Positions 7,818 through 16,074 of a stretch of DNA of 64,000 nt are shown here, in pieces. Numbering within the stretch: the first letter of the stretch is position 1; each line of letters begins with the position of its first letter. The stretch spans positions 186,001 through 250,000 of the forward strand of contig NZ_SSMY01000002.1 in NCBI RefSeq assembly GCF_004799495.1. The letters are read 5' to 3'. Below the pieces are notes generated by a model, which saw only the letters and a list, made by a program, of their open reading frames with translations, was not told the DNA's origin and made no database searches. Both the position numbers and the translations under genes were made by a program. Source of the stretch: Sphingomonas sp. GTDB lineage: Bacteria > Pseudomonadota > Alphaproteobacteria > Sphingomonadales > Sphingomonadaceae.

Positions 7818-8708
7818 ATGCATAAGACTTTTCTTCTCGGCCTGATGGCGGCGGCGGCGGCGATCGTCCCGGCGGCGGCATCGGCACAGGACCGTGGCGA
7901 CTGGCGCGGTCATCGCGGTGGCGATTCGAGCGCGAGCCAGCCACGCGGCAATAATGGCGGCGGATGGCGTGGCCGCGACAATGGCGGCACCGCCGCGACT
8001 CCGGCGCCGGCCCCTGCGCCCGCGCCCGCGCCGGCACCACGCACCGAATGGCGTGGCAATCGCGGGAACGGCGGCAACGGCGGCTGGGCCGGTCGCAACA
8101 ACGGCGGCGGCTTCGATGCGCAAGCGCAGGCTCAGGCGCAAGCCCAGGCTCAGGCTCAGGCCAATGCGCGAGCCCGGGGCGGCTGGGGCAACCGTGGCGG
8201 CGACGCCAATAACGGTGGCTGGCGCGGCCGCAACGGCGGCGTGAACGGCGGTTTCAACAACGACCAGGCGCGTGCCCAGGCCGAAGCGCAAGCGCGGGCC
8301 AACCGCGACCGTGCGTACAGCGGCGGCAACCGCTGGAACGGCGGCAGCTTCAGCGGCGATGCGCGTGCCCGCGGCTATGACCGCGACAATGGCGGGCAGT
8401 GGAACCGCAACTGGCGCGGCAGCAACCAGTATGACTGGCAGCGCTACCGGTCGTCGAACCGCAACGCCTTCCGCCTGCCGCGCTATTACGCGCCATATGG
8501 GTGGAACTACGGTTATCGCCGCTTCTCGGTCGGCTTCTTCCTCGACCAGGTGCTCTTCAGCCAGAGCTACTGGATCGACGATCCGTACGATTACCGCCTG
8601 CCCGACGCGTATGGCGAGTATCGCTGGGTGCGCTACTACAACGACGCGCTGCTGGTGGACATCTACTCCGGCGAAGTCGTCGATGTGGTCTACGACATCT
8701 TCTACTAA
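7818..8708 (+). CDS. Secreted RcnB-like protein with Gly/Asn/Arg-rich and PA/QA low-complexity repeats
   Basis: A 296-residue exported protein. Residues 1-23 form a signal peptide ending ASA-Q. Residues 24-215 are rich in Gly, Asn, Arg and Trp and include a Pro-Ala run (62-74) and a Gln-Ala run (about 101-115), so this part is probably disordered in the periplasm. The C-terminal 90 residues (YYAPYGWNYGYRRFSVG, then YRWVRYYNDALLVDIYSG) match the RcnB-type domain first described in nickel/cobalt homeostasis. A GGAGTGACGGGA site precedes the ATG at 7818. A direct role in metal handling is not demonstrated by this sequence; many paralogues of unknown function share the fold. Confidence 0.78.
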   Translation: MHKTFLLGLMAAAAAIVPAAASAQDRGDWRGHRGGDSSASQPRGNNGGGWRGRDNGGTAATPAPAPAPAPAPAPRTEWRGNRGNGGNGGWAGRNNGGGFDAQAQAQAQAQAQAQANARARGGWGNRGGDANNGGWRGRNGGVNGGFNNDQARAQAEAQARANRDRAYSGGNRWNGGSFSGDARARGYDRDNGGQWNRNWRGSNQYDWQRYRSSNRNAFRLPRYYAPYGWNYGYRRFSVGFFLDQVLFSQSYWIDDPYDYRLPDAYGEYRWVRYYNDALLVDIYSGEVVDVVYDIFY

Positions 8709-8727
8709 AGTCGTCACGTGAGGGTCG

Positions 8728-8764
8728 GGGCTCGGCGATTTATCGCCGGGCCCTTGCCTTTTTC
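8728..8764 (+). terminator. Rho-independent terminator
   Basis: An 11-bp stem (8728-8738 with 8743-8753, one G-T pair) closed by a TTTA loop is followed by TTGCCTTTTTC. It ends the RcnB-like transcription unit 20 bp after its stop codon. Confidence 0.75.
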
Positions 8765-8788
8765 GGCGGACCCGCGAAGAAAACCGCG

Positions 8789-9484
8789 ATGCTAGGCACA
8801 AGAAAGACCATCACCGCCGGCGGCCCGTCCAGGGACCGCGCCCGTATCGGCCAAAGTGTCGCCGCGCGGCTTGAGGCGAACCCTCGCGTCCAGCCTGCCC
8901 TGGTCGGCGCGGCGCAGGCCTATTATTATCTCGACTTCCTCACGCCTGCGCAGTGCGACACGCTGATCAAGGTCATCGACGGCAACCGCCGCCCCTCGAC
9001 CCTGTTGTCCGACCGCCCGGCCGAGGAGGATTACGGTTTCCGCACCAGCGAAAGCTGCGACATGGACCGTTATTCGCCCGACGTGCTGCCGATCGACACC
9101 GCGATCGCCGACCTGCTCGGCATCCCGGCCTCGTCGGGGGAAACGATGCAGGGGCAACGCTACGCCCCCGGCCAGCAATTCCGCGCGCACCACGATTTCT
9201 TCCACCAGAATCAGAAATACTGGCCCGAGATGAAGCGCACCGGCGGCCAGCGCACCTGGACCGCGATGATCTATCTGAACGATGTGGCGGAAGGCGGGGC
9301 GACGTGGTTCCCCGAAGCGGGCCTGCGCGTCGCGCCGCGTCGCGGGCTGCTGCTCGCGTGGAACAACATGAATGCGGATGGCAGCCCGAACACGCTGACG
9401 CTGCACGAGGGCATGCCGGTGGTCGAGGGCGTCAAATACATCATCACCAAGTGGTTCCGCGAAGGGACGTGGCTGCTGAACTGA
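8789..9484 (+). CDS. Prolyl 4-hydroxylase-like 2-oxoglutarate/Fe(II) oxygenase
   Basis: A 231-residue enzyme of the P4Hc group, which hydroxylates a protein or small-molecule substrate using Fe(II), O2 and 2-oxoglutarate. The double-stranded beta-helix is clear: iron ligands His134 and Asp136 in FRAHHDFF, distal His206 in TLHEGMPV, and Lys216 in GVKYIITKWFR for 2-oxoglutarate. YAPGQQFRAHHD and YLNDVAEGGATWFP are hallmark segments. There is no signal peptide, so it is probably cytoplasmic. The ATG at 8789 has only a weak purine stretch before it. It stands alone between a terminator and recJ. Substrate unknown. Confidence 0.88.
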   Translation: MLGTRKTITAGGPSRDRARIGQSVAARLEANPRVQPALVGAAQAYYYLDFLTPAQCDTLIKVIDGNRRPSTLLSDRPAEEDYGFRTSESCDMDRYSPDVLPIDTAIADLLGIPASSGETMQGQRYAPGQQFRAHHDFFHQNQKYWPEMKRTGGQRTWTAMIYLNDVAEGGATWFPEAGLRVAPRRGLLLAWNNMNADGSPNTLTLHEGMPVVEGVKYIITKWFREGTWLLN

Positions 9485-9534
9485 CCGGCATGCTGGCGGA
9501 TTCGCCGCGGCGCGCTTAAGGCTCGCAGCCTGGC

Positions 9535-11292
9535 ATGACCGACACCGTCCTCAACATCACCCAATCGATCCTCGGCCAACCATGGCGCTGGCGCGCGCTT
9601 GCCGCCGATGCACGCGATCCGGGGTTCCGGCCCGACGATCTGGTCACGCAATTGCTCCTGTCGCGTGGCGTGGGGCGCGACGATCTCGACGCCAACCGTA
9701 GCCCCAGCATCCGCGGCTTCATGCCCGACCCATCGATCTTCAACGACATGGACAAGGCGGCGGCGCGGCTCGCCGACGCGGTGCGGGCGGGCGAGGCGGT
9801 CACCGTGTTCGGCGATTACGACGTCGATGGCGCGACCTCGGCCGCGCTGATGATCCGGCTGCTGCGCGGGCTCGGGCTCGACCCGCAGGCCTATATCCCC
9901 GACCGATTGATGGAGGGGTATGGCCCGTCGGGCGAGGCGCTGGTGCGAATCGCCGCGGGCGGCGCGAACCTGATCGTCACCGTCGATTGCGGCGCGCAGG
10001 CGTTCGAGGCACTCGACATGGCGCGCGAGACCGGGGTCGATGTGATCGTCGTCGACCACCACCAATGCGCGACCGCCCTGCCCCATGCGCTCGCGCTGGT
10101 GAATCCCAACCGACTCGACGAAACGGAGGGCAAGCGGCATGGTCACCTTGCCGCGGTCGGCGTCGCGTTCCTGCTTGGCGCGGCCTTGCTGCGGGAGTTG
10201 CGCCAGCGCGATTTCTTTGCCGGTCGCGACGAACCCAAATTGCTCGATCTGCTCGATCTCGTCGCGCTGGGAACGGTCGCCGATGTCGCGCAACTAAAGG
10301 GTCTCAACCGCGCGTTCGTCGCGCAGGGACTCAAGGTCATGGCGCAGCGCCGCAACGTCGGACTGGCCGCGCTCGCCGAAGCCGCGCGGCTGACGCGCGC
10401 GCCGACATGCAGCGATCTGGGCTTCGCGCTCGGGCCGCGGATCAATGCTGGCGGGCGCGTCGGTCGCGCCGATCTGGGCGTGCGACTGCTGACCACCGAC
10501 GACGCGCACGAGGCGCGGACCATCGCCGCCGAACTCGATCGGTTGAATGAGGAGCGCCGCGCGATCGAGGCGACAGTTCAACAGGAAGCCGAAAGCCAAC
10601 CCTGCGGCCAAGCCGTCGCGGTGGTGGCGGGCAAGGGCTGGCATCCCGGCGTGATCGGGATCGTCGCCGGACGGCTGAAGGAGCGGCTCGGCATCCCCGT
10701 GCTGGTCGTCGCGATCGACGAGCATGGTGTCGGCAAGGGATCGGGGCGCTCGATTGCCGGTGTCGATCTCGGGGCGGCGGTGCTCGCCGCGAAGGAAGCC
10801 GGGCTGCTCGTCGCGGGCGGCGGGCATGCGATGGCGGCGGGGCTGACCATCGCCGAGGACCAGCTGGCCGAGTTCGCAGCCTTCCTCGAAAAACGTTTGG
10901 CCGCCGCCGTTGCGCGGTCGACCGCCGATCGCGCGCTACTGGTCGACGCGCTGCTCGCGCCCGGCGGGGTAACGCCCGATCTGTGCGAGACGATCGACGG
11001 CGGCGGCCCCTATGGCATGGGCTGGCCGAGCCCACGCGTCGTCGCGGGGCCGTTCCGCCCGATCAAGGTCGACGTCGTCGGCAACGGCCATGTCCGCGCG
11101 ATCATGGCGGGCGACGATGGCTGCAGCCTGAAGGCGATGGCGTTCCGATCCGCCGACACCGCGCTCGGGCAGGCGCTCCTCCAGGCGCCGTCGCACCGCA
11201 AATTGTGGCTCGCCGGACGGCCCAAGGTCGACGATTGGGGCACGCGGCCGGGGGCCGAACTCCATTTGGACGACGCCGCCTGGGCGGACTAA
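9535..11292 (+). CDS. recJ: Single-stranded-DNA-specific exonuclease RecJ
   Basis: A 585-residue 5'-3' single-strand exonuclease of recombination and mismatch repair. The DHH phosphoesterase motifs are intact: DYDVDG (94-99), VDCGAQ (about 151), DHH (174-176), and the DHHA1 motif GGGHAMAAG (about 427). SGRSIAGVDL and GKGWHPGVIGIVA are also typical. Asp96 and Asp98 in motif I and the DHH residues should bind the two metal ions. A C-terminal OB-fold segment follows about residue 470. Length is normal for alphaproteobacteria. The upstream ribosome site is weak (GGCTCGCAGCC). Confidence 0.95.
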   Translation: MTDTVLNITQSILGQPWRWRALAADARDPGFRPDDLVTQLLLSRGVGRDDLDANRSPSIRGFMPDPSIFNDMDKAAARLADAVRAGEAVTVFGDYDVDGATSAALMIRLLRGLGLDPQAYIPDRLMEGYGPSGEALVRIAAGGANLIVTVDCGAQAFEALDMARETGVDVIVVDHHQCATALPHALALVNPNRLDETEGKRHGHLAAVGVAFLLGAALLRELRQRDFFAGRDEPKLLDLLDLVALGTVADVAQLKGLNRAFVAQGLKVMAQRRNVGLAALAEAARLTRAPTCSDLGFALGPRINAGGRVGRADLGVRLLTTDDAHEARTIAAELDRLNEERRAIEATVQQEAESQPCGQAVAVVAGKGWHPGVIGIVAGRLKERLGIPVLVVAIDEHGVGKGSGRSIAGVDLGAAVLAAKEAGLLVAGGGHAMAAGLTIAEDQLAEFAAFLEKRLAAAVARSTADRALLVDALLAPGGVTPDLCETIDGGGPYGMGWPSPRVVAGPFRPIKVDVVGNGHVRAIMAGDDGCSLKAMAFRSADTALGQALLQAPSHRKLWLAGRPKVDDWGTRPGAELHLDDAAWAD

Positions 11293-11305
11293 ATCCGGCC
11301 TTAGC

Positions 11306-11334
11306 TTGACCATCCGCCGCGCTTTCCCTAACCG
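11306..11334 (+). promoter_or_regulatory. Candidate promoter of tRNA-Glu
   Basis: TTGACC at 11306-11311 is an excellent -35 element of the alphaproteobacterial CTTGAC type. After 17 bp comes TAACCG as a poor -10. The start of transcription would fall around 11341, about 13 bases before the mature tRNA 5' end. Confidence 0.45.
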
Positions 11335-11353
11335 GCGACCCTCATCCCCGGAT

Positions 11354-11428
11354 GGCCCCTTCGTCTAGTGGTTAGGACGCGGCCCTTTCACGGCTGAAAC
11401 ACGGGTTCGAGCCCCGTAGGGGTCACCA
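11354..11428 (+). tRNA. tRNA-Glu (anticodon TTC), 3' CCA encoded
   Basis: A 75-nt cloverleaf. The acceptor stem GGCCCCT (11354-11360) pairs with AGGGGTC (11418-11424) with one G-T pair, followed by discriminator A and encoded CCA. The anticodon loop CTTTCAC places TTC at 11387-11389, and the T arm carries GGTTCGAGCCC. It reads glutamate codons GAA/GAG. It stands alone between recJ and the DUF2236 gene. Confidence 0.97.
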
Positions 11429-11435
11429 GCGAGAC

Positions 11436-11460
11436 GCGGAATGTCCGGAGGACATTTCGC
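11436..11460 (+). terminator. Stable hairpin just after tRNA-Glu
   Basis: An 11-bp stem (11436-11446 with 11450-11460, one G-T pair) with a GGA loop begins 8 bases after the tRNA. It lacks a T-run, so it may be a 3' processing barrier or a factor-dependent stop rather than a classical terminator. Confidence 0.45.
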
Positions 11461-11533
11461 GCACGCAGGTGACGGGAGCGCAGGCGACCTCAACCCCTCG
11501 CGTACTGCTCCGCACCTCCCTATCTCCCGATCC

Positions 11534-12361
11534 ATGCTCGGTCTCCGTTCCTCGATCGCCCGACAGATCCGCGGCCTGCTGTCCGACCCGGCGAACCCAC
11601 GCATAGAGTTGGCGCATGACGGTAGCGGACTGTTCGCGCCAGACTCGGTCGCGTGGCGAGTCCATATCGACGTGACGGGGATGATGGTCGGCGGGATCGC
11701 CGCGCTGATGCTACAGATGCTTCACCCCAAGGTGCTGGCGGGTGTGTGGGACCATTCGGGGTTCCGCGAGGACATGCACGCGCGGCTACGCGGCACCGCA
11801 CGGTTCATGGCGCAGACGACGTTCGAGACTCGCGCGTCGGCGGAGGCGCAAATCGCGCGGGTGCGCCATATCCACCATGCCGTGTCGGGGACGCTGCCCG
11901 ATGGAACACCCTATGCCGCGAGCGATCCGCATCTGCTCGCCTGGGTGCACGTCGCGGGGGCGATGAGCTTCCTCGGCGGATGGATCCGCTACGGCGAGCC
12001 GGGGATGAGCGCCGACGACCAGGACCGTTATTTCGCGGAGATGGCGGTGGTTGCCGAAATGCTCGGCGCCGACCCGGTGCCGCGCAGCCGTGCCGAGGCG
12101 GACGCGATCGTTCGCGATTTCCTACCCGAGCTGAAGGCAGACGAGCGCAGCCGCGAGGTGCTCCACCTGCTGCTTCATCAGCAACCGCCGAGCCTGATGC
12201 TGGTCCCGTTCCAGACGCTGACGATGAACGCCGCGATCGAGCTGCTGCCCGATTGGACCCGGCGGATGCACGGCCTCCGGACGCCGACGCTGACCAAGCC
12301 CGCGATCCGCCTGGGCACGCGCGGGATCGCCGAGACGGTGCGCTGGGCGCTACGCGACTAG
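11534..12361 (+). CDS. DUF2236 / oxygenase MpaB-family protein
   Basis: A 275-residue protein of the DUF2236 family, which includes MpaB and the heme-containing latex-clearing protein, so it may be a heme oxygenase-type enzyme. Family segments seen are GGIAALMLQMLHPKVLAGVWDHS, FMAQTTFETR, VRHIHHAVSG and LLAWVHVAGAMSF, the last supplying likely heme-site histidines. ATG 11534 is preferred because upstream in-frame codons translate the tRNA trailer. It converges with the permease gene, overlapping it by 12 bp. Its substrate is unknown. Confidence 0.8.
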   Translation: MLGLRSSIARQIRGLLSDPANPRIELAHDGSGLFAPDSVAWRVHIDVTGMMVGGIAALMLQMLHPKVLAGVWDHSGFREDMHARLRGTARFMAQTTFETRASAEAQIARVRHIHHAVSGTLPDGTPYAASDPHLLAWVHVAGAMSFLGGWIRYGEPGMSADDQDRYFAEMAVVAEMLGADPVPRSRAEADAIVRDFLPELKADERSREVLHLLLHQQPPSLMLVPFQTLTMNAAIELLPDWTRRMHGLRTPTLTKPAIRLGTRGIAETVRWALRD

Positions 12362-13780
12362 CGAGCGGCGGCGCGCGTAGAGGAAGTAGATCGCCAGCCC
12401 GATCGCGTTCCACACGAAGAACGAGATCTGCGTCACCGTCTGCAAACTCGTGAACAGATAGAGGCAACCGAGGATCGCGCCGGGCGCCACCACCCATGCC
12501 GCGGGCGTCCTGAACGGCCGCCGCCCGTTCGGCTCGCGCCGCCGCAGCACCAGCACGCACACCGCGACCGCGATGAACGCGCACAGCGTCCCGGCATTGG
12601 CGAGGCTGGCAATCACGTCGAGCGGGGTCAGCGCGGCGAGGATCGACACCAGCACCGCCGTCACCGCCGTGATCCGCGCCGGCGTACCGCGCGCGGAAAG
12701 CTTGGCAAGGCTGGGCGGCAGGAAACCGTCGCGTGCCATCACGAGGAAGATGCGGCTCTGTCCATAGAGGAACCCGAGGATCACGGTCGGCAACGCGATC
12801 ACCGCCGCCGCGGCGACTACCGCCGCGACCGTCCCCTGCCCGATCCCGCGCAGGATCAGCGCGAGCGGCTCCGGGCTGTCGGCGAACTTGGTATAGTGCA
12901 GCGCGCCGACCGCTGCCGCCGCGACGATCAGGTAGATGATCGTACACGCGACCATCGATCCGACGATCCCGATCGCGAGATCGCGGTCGGGGTTCTTGGC
13001 TTCCTCCGCCGCGGTCGAGATCGCATCGAAGCCGTAAAAGGCGAAGAAGATGATCGCCGCCGCGCCCATCATCCCATACTTGACCCCGCCAGCGCCCGCC
13101 GTGCTGCCATAACCGAGCGGCGCGAACGGGTGCAGGTTGGCGGCATCGAAATGCGGCAGCGAGAAAGCGACGAACAAGGTCAGTGTCGCGATCTTGATCA
13201 CCACCAGCGTGGTGTTGATCCGCGCGCTCTCGCGCGTGCCGAGCATCAGCAGCCCCGCAACGACCGCGATGATGACGATCGCCAGCACGTTGATCCCCGG
13301 CGTCGCGAGGTGGAGCGTGCCGTCCGCCAAGCTCCCGGCCAAGGTCGGGCCGTGCGTCAGCCAGTCAGGTAGCCCCGCCCCCCGCGCCGCGAGGAAGCCG
13401 TTGGCATACCCTGCCCACCCCACCGCGACCGTCGCCACCACGAGCGAATATTCGAGGATCAGCGACCAGCCAACGACCCAGGCGATCACTTCCCCCAATG
13501 TCGCGTAACTGTAGGTATAGGCGCTCCCCGACGCGGGGATCATCGTCGCCATCTCCGCATAGCACAGCGCCGCGCACGCGCAGATCGCCCCCGCCACGAC
13601 GAAGCTGACCAGCACCGCCGGCCCCGCGCGGTCCGCTCCCACGCCGATCAGTGTCAGGATGCCGGTACCGACGATGGCGCCCACCCCCAACGCGACGAGG
13701 TGCGGCCAGGACAAGGTGCGCGCCAGCCGATGTTCGGGCGGCTGTTCGGTGATGATCTTGCGGCGGAACAGGCTCGACAT
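12350..13780 (-). CDS. APC-superfamily amino acid permease (CAT/YfnA-like)
   Basis: A 476-residue inner-membrane amino-acid transporter with about twelve to thirteen hydrophobic segments. The N-terminal LVALGVGAIVGTGILTLIG is the APC helix 1 substrate/sodium-site motif, and FFAFYGFDAISTAAEEAKNP in TM6 is the APC consensus signature. It resembles the cationic-amino-acid transporter branch. ATG 13780 is chosen because GGGGG lies seven bases before it; a GTG two codons upstream is possible. It is divergent from isovaleryl-CoA dehydrogenase (65 bp apart), so it might import the branched-chain or basic amino acids that the neighbours degrade; that is inference. Confidence 0.9.
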   Translation of the reverse strand: MSSLFRRKIITEQPPEHRLARTLSWPHLVALGVGAIVGTGILTLIGVGADRAGPAVLVSFVVAGAICACAALCYAEMATMIPASGSAYTYSYATLGEVIAWVVGWSLILEYSLVVATVAVGWAGYANGFLAARGAGLPDWLTHGPTLAGSLADGTLHLATPGINVLAIVIIAVVAGLLMLGTRESARINTTLVVIKIATLTLFVAFSLPHFDAANLHPFAPLGYGSTAGAGGVKYGMMGAAAIIFFAFYGFDAISTAAEEAKNPDRDLAIGIVGSMVACTIIYLIVAAAAVGALHYTKFADSPEPLALILRGIGQGTVAAVVAAAAVIALPTVILGFLYGQSRIFLVMARDGFLPPSLAKLSARGTPARITAVTAVLVSILAALTPLDVIASLANAGTLCAFIAVAVCVLVLRRREPNGRRPFRTPAAWVVAPGAILGCLYLFTSLQTVTQISFFVWNAIGLAIYFLYARRRSLVA

Positions 13781-13845
13781 TGGCACCCCCCAATTGCTCG
13801 TCTAGGGCGTTGGTAACAGACGAAACCGCCCGGCGGGAGATGACA

Positions 13846-15000
13846 ATGGACGCCACCCTCGATTTCGGCCTCGGCGAGAATGCCGACATGATCCGCGAAG
13901 TAACGCAGCGCTTCGCCGCCGACCGGATCGCGCCGCTCGCCGCGAAGATCGATCACGACGACTGGTTCCCGCGCGACCTGTGGCCCGAAATGGGCGAGCT
14001 CGGGCTGCACGGCATCACGGTCGGTGAGGAGGATGGCGGGCTCGGCCTCGGCTATCTCGAGCATGTCATCGCGTGCGAGGAAGTGTCGCGGGTCAGCGCG
14101 TCGATCGGGCTCAGCTACGGCGCCCATTCGAACCTGTGCATCAACCAGATCCGCCGCTGGGCCAGCCCCGAGCAGAAGGCGAAGTACCTCCCCAAGCTGA
14201 TCTCCGGCGAGCATGTCGGCAGCCTCGCCATGTCGGAAGCCGGCGCGGGGTCGGACGTCGTGTCGATGAAACTTAAGGCGGAAGCCGTGCAGGGCGGTTA
14301 TGTCCTCAACGGCACCAAATTCTGGATCACCAACGCGGCGTACGCCGACACGCTCGTCGTCTACGCCAAGACCGGCGAGGGATCGCGCGGGATCACCACC
14401 TTCCTGATCGAAAAGGACATGCCCGGCTTCTCGATCGGGCAGAAAATCGACAAGGTCGGGATGCGCGGCTCGCCGACCGCCGAGCTCGTGTTCGACGATT
14501 GCGAAGTGCCCGAGGAAAACGTCATGGGCCCGCTCAACGGCGGGGTCGGGGTGCTGATGTCGGGGCTCGATTACGAGCGCACCGTGCTCGCCGGCATTCA
14601 GCTCGGCATCATGCAGGCGTGCCTCGACGTCGTCGTGCCGTACGTCCGCGAGCGCAAGCAGTTCGGCAAGTCGATCGGCCAGTTCCAGTTGATGCAGGCC
14701 AAGGTCGCCGACATGTACGTCGCGCTCAACTCGGCACGCGCGTACGTCTATGCGGTCGCGAAGAATTGCGACGAGGGCAAGACCACGCGGTTCGACGCGG
14801 CGGGCGCGATCCTGCTGGCGAGCGAAAGCGCGGTGAAGGTCGCTGGCGAGGCGATCCAGGCGCTGGGCGGCGCGGGCTACACCAAGGACTGGCCGGTCGA
14901 ACGCTATTGGCGCGACGCCAAGCTGCTCGACATCGGCGCGGGGACGAACGAGATCCGCCGCATGCTGATCGGGCGCGAGCTGATCGGAGCTGGCAGCTGA
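13846..15000 (+). CDS. ivd: Isovaleryl-CoA dehydrogenase
   Basis: A 384-residue FAD acyl-CoA dehydrogenase catalysing the third step of leucine degradation, isovaleryl-CoA to 3-methylcrotonyl-CoA. The branch signature is LSYGAHSNLCINQI with SEAGAGSDVVSM and FWITNAAYADTLVVYAKT; GLDYERTVLAG carries the glutamate at the position of the isovaleryl-CoA dehydrogenase catalytic base. QALGGAGYTKDWPVERYWRDAKL and IGAGTNEIRRMLIGREL close the protein. GGGAG precedes two ATGs at 13840 and 13846; spacing favours the second. It begins the leucine cluster whose carboxylase subunits lie 3.3 kb downstream; an HTH regulator gene follows after 8 bp. Confidence 0.92.
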   Translation: MDATLDFGLGENADMIREVTQRFAADRIAPLAAKIDHDDWFPRDLWPEMGELGLHGITVGEEDGGLGLGYLEHVIACEEVSRVSASIGLSYGAHSNLCINQIRRWASPEQKAKYLPKLISGEHVGSLAMSEAGAGSDVVSMKLKAEAVQGGYVLNGTKFWITNAAYADTLVVYAKTGEGSRGITTFLIEKDMPGFSIGQKIDKVGMRGSPTAELVFDDCEVPEENVMGPLNGGVGVLMSGLDYERTVLAGIQLGIMQACLDVVVPYVRERKQFGKSIGQFQLMQAKVADMYVALNSARAYVYAVAKNCDEGKTTRFDAAGAILLASESAVKVAGEAIQALGGAGYTKDWPVERYWRDAKLLDIGAGTNEIRRMLIGRELIGAGS

Positions 15001-15008
15001 CCAGCGCG

Positions 15009-15422
15009 ATGTGGCGGACCGTTCTGCTCTACGGATTGGGGCTGGCCGTCGCCGCCGTCGCGCTGGAGCAACTCAAGTTCCGCTATGCCGCAAGCGATAT
15101 TTCGACCGATCTCTACGTGAGCCTGCTTGCGCTCGGATTCACCGCGCTGGGGCTGTGGGTCGGGCACAAGCTGACCGCGCGGAAACCCGCCGCGCCGTTC
15201 GCGCGCAATAGGGCTGCGGTCGCGTCGCTCGGTCTAACGCCGCGCGAATGCCAGGTGCTCGACCTGCTCGCTTCTGGCCGGACCAACGACGAACTCGCCA
15301 AGACGCTTGGCGTCTCTCCCAACACCGTTAAGACTCACCTCGCCAGCCTGTTCGCCAAGCTGGAGGTCGACCGCCGCATCAAGGCGATCGAGAAAGCACG
15401 CTTCCTATCGCTCATCGAATAA
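15009..15422 (+). CDS. Membrane-anchored LuxR-type HTH regulator
   Basis: A 137-residue protein with two transmembrane segments (about 4-20 and 37-54) followed by a LuxR/FixJ C-terminal helix-turn-helix (74-135): GLTPRECQVLDLLASGRTND then LGVSPNTVKTHLASLFAKL. There is no receiver or ligand domain, so the DNA-binding part is tethered directly to the membrane. It starts 8 bp after ivd and 93 bp before a DUF4199 membrane protein. LuxR-TM proteins next to DUF4199 proteins recur in sphingomonads, suggesting a two-gene membrane sensing module; function is unknown. Confidence 0.82.
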   Translation: MWRTVLLYGLGLAVAAVALEQLKFRYAASDISTDLYVSLLALGFTALGLWVGHKLTARKPAAPFARNRAAVASLGLTPRECQVLDLLASGRTNDELAKTLGVSPNTVKTHLASLFAKLEVDRRIKAIEKARFLSLIE

Positions 15423-15515
15423 GCGCGATTCGCGAAAATCACCCGTTCGGGCGATAGTGCGCCGCGAGGGGATCGGCGACGACGTGCGCCGTACTCGACA
15501 ACCGGGGGAGAAGTC

Positions 15516-16055
15516 ATGAATCCGACGCTGCGCTATTCGCTGATCTATGGTGGCCTTTCCGCCGCCGTTCTTGCGGCCTTCATCGCCGTAGTGGGCACGC
15601 TCCACGAACGCGTTCAGTTCGTCGCGACGCTGGCGTTCGGCTATTCGGTCATGCTGGTCGCGATGAGCTTCGTGTTCGTCGGGGTGAAGCGCTATCGCGA
15701 TGTCGAGGGTGGCGGCGTGATCCGGTTCGGCCGCGCGCTCGGGCTCGGACTTTTGATCGCGCTGATCGCGTGCCTCGGCTATGTGCTGATCTGGGAGGCA
15801 TATCTCGCGATTACACACTATCGCTTCATGGACGATTACGTCGCCAAGCTGCTCCGCGACGCCCACGCCAGCGGCAAGAGCACGGCGCAGATCGCGAAGA
15901 TCACCGCCGAGGGCGACGCGATGCGGGCGATGTACGCCAACCCCCTGATCCGCATGGCGATGACCGCGATGGAAGTCGCGCCCGTCGGCGTGCTGGTCGC
16001 GTTCGTCTCCGCGATCCTGCTCCGCAACCCGCGGCTGTTCCCCGCGCGCGGTTGA
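15516..16055 (+). CDS. DUF4199 integral membrane protein
   Basis: A 179-residue protein with four predicted transmembrane helices (about 7-27, 39-58, 74-94, 148-170) and a soluble loop of roughly 45 residues between the third and fourth. SFVFVGVKRYRD...GGVIRFGRALGLGLLIALIA fits the DUF4199 family. GGGGGAGAAG before the ATG at 15516 is a strong ribosome site. Likely partner of the preceding membrane-bound HTH protein. No enzymatic motif is visible. Confidence 0.8.
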   Translation: MNPTLRYSLIYGGLSAAVLAAFIAVVGTLHERVQFVATLAFGYSVMLVAMSFVFVGVKRYRDVEGGGVIRFGRALGLGLLIALIACLGYVLIWEAYLAITHYRFMDDYVAKLLRDAHASGKSTAQIAKITAEGDAMRAMYANPLIRMAMTAMEVAPVGVLVAFVSAILLRNPRLFPARG

Positions 16056-16074
16056 CGCGCGGGGTTCGCCCCGA

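Noticed and set aside
8115-8165. CRISPR-like repeat
   Set aside because: The repeats are in-frame codons for Gln-Ala within a protein and have no spacers.
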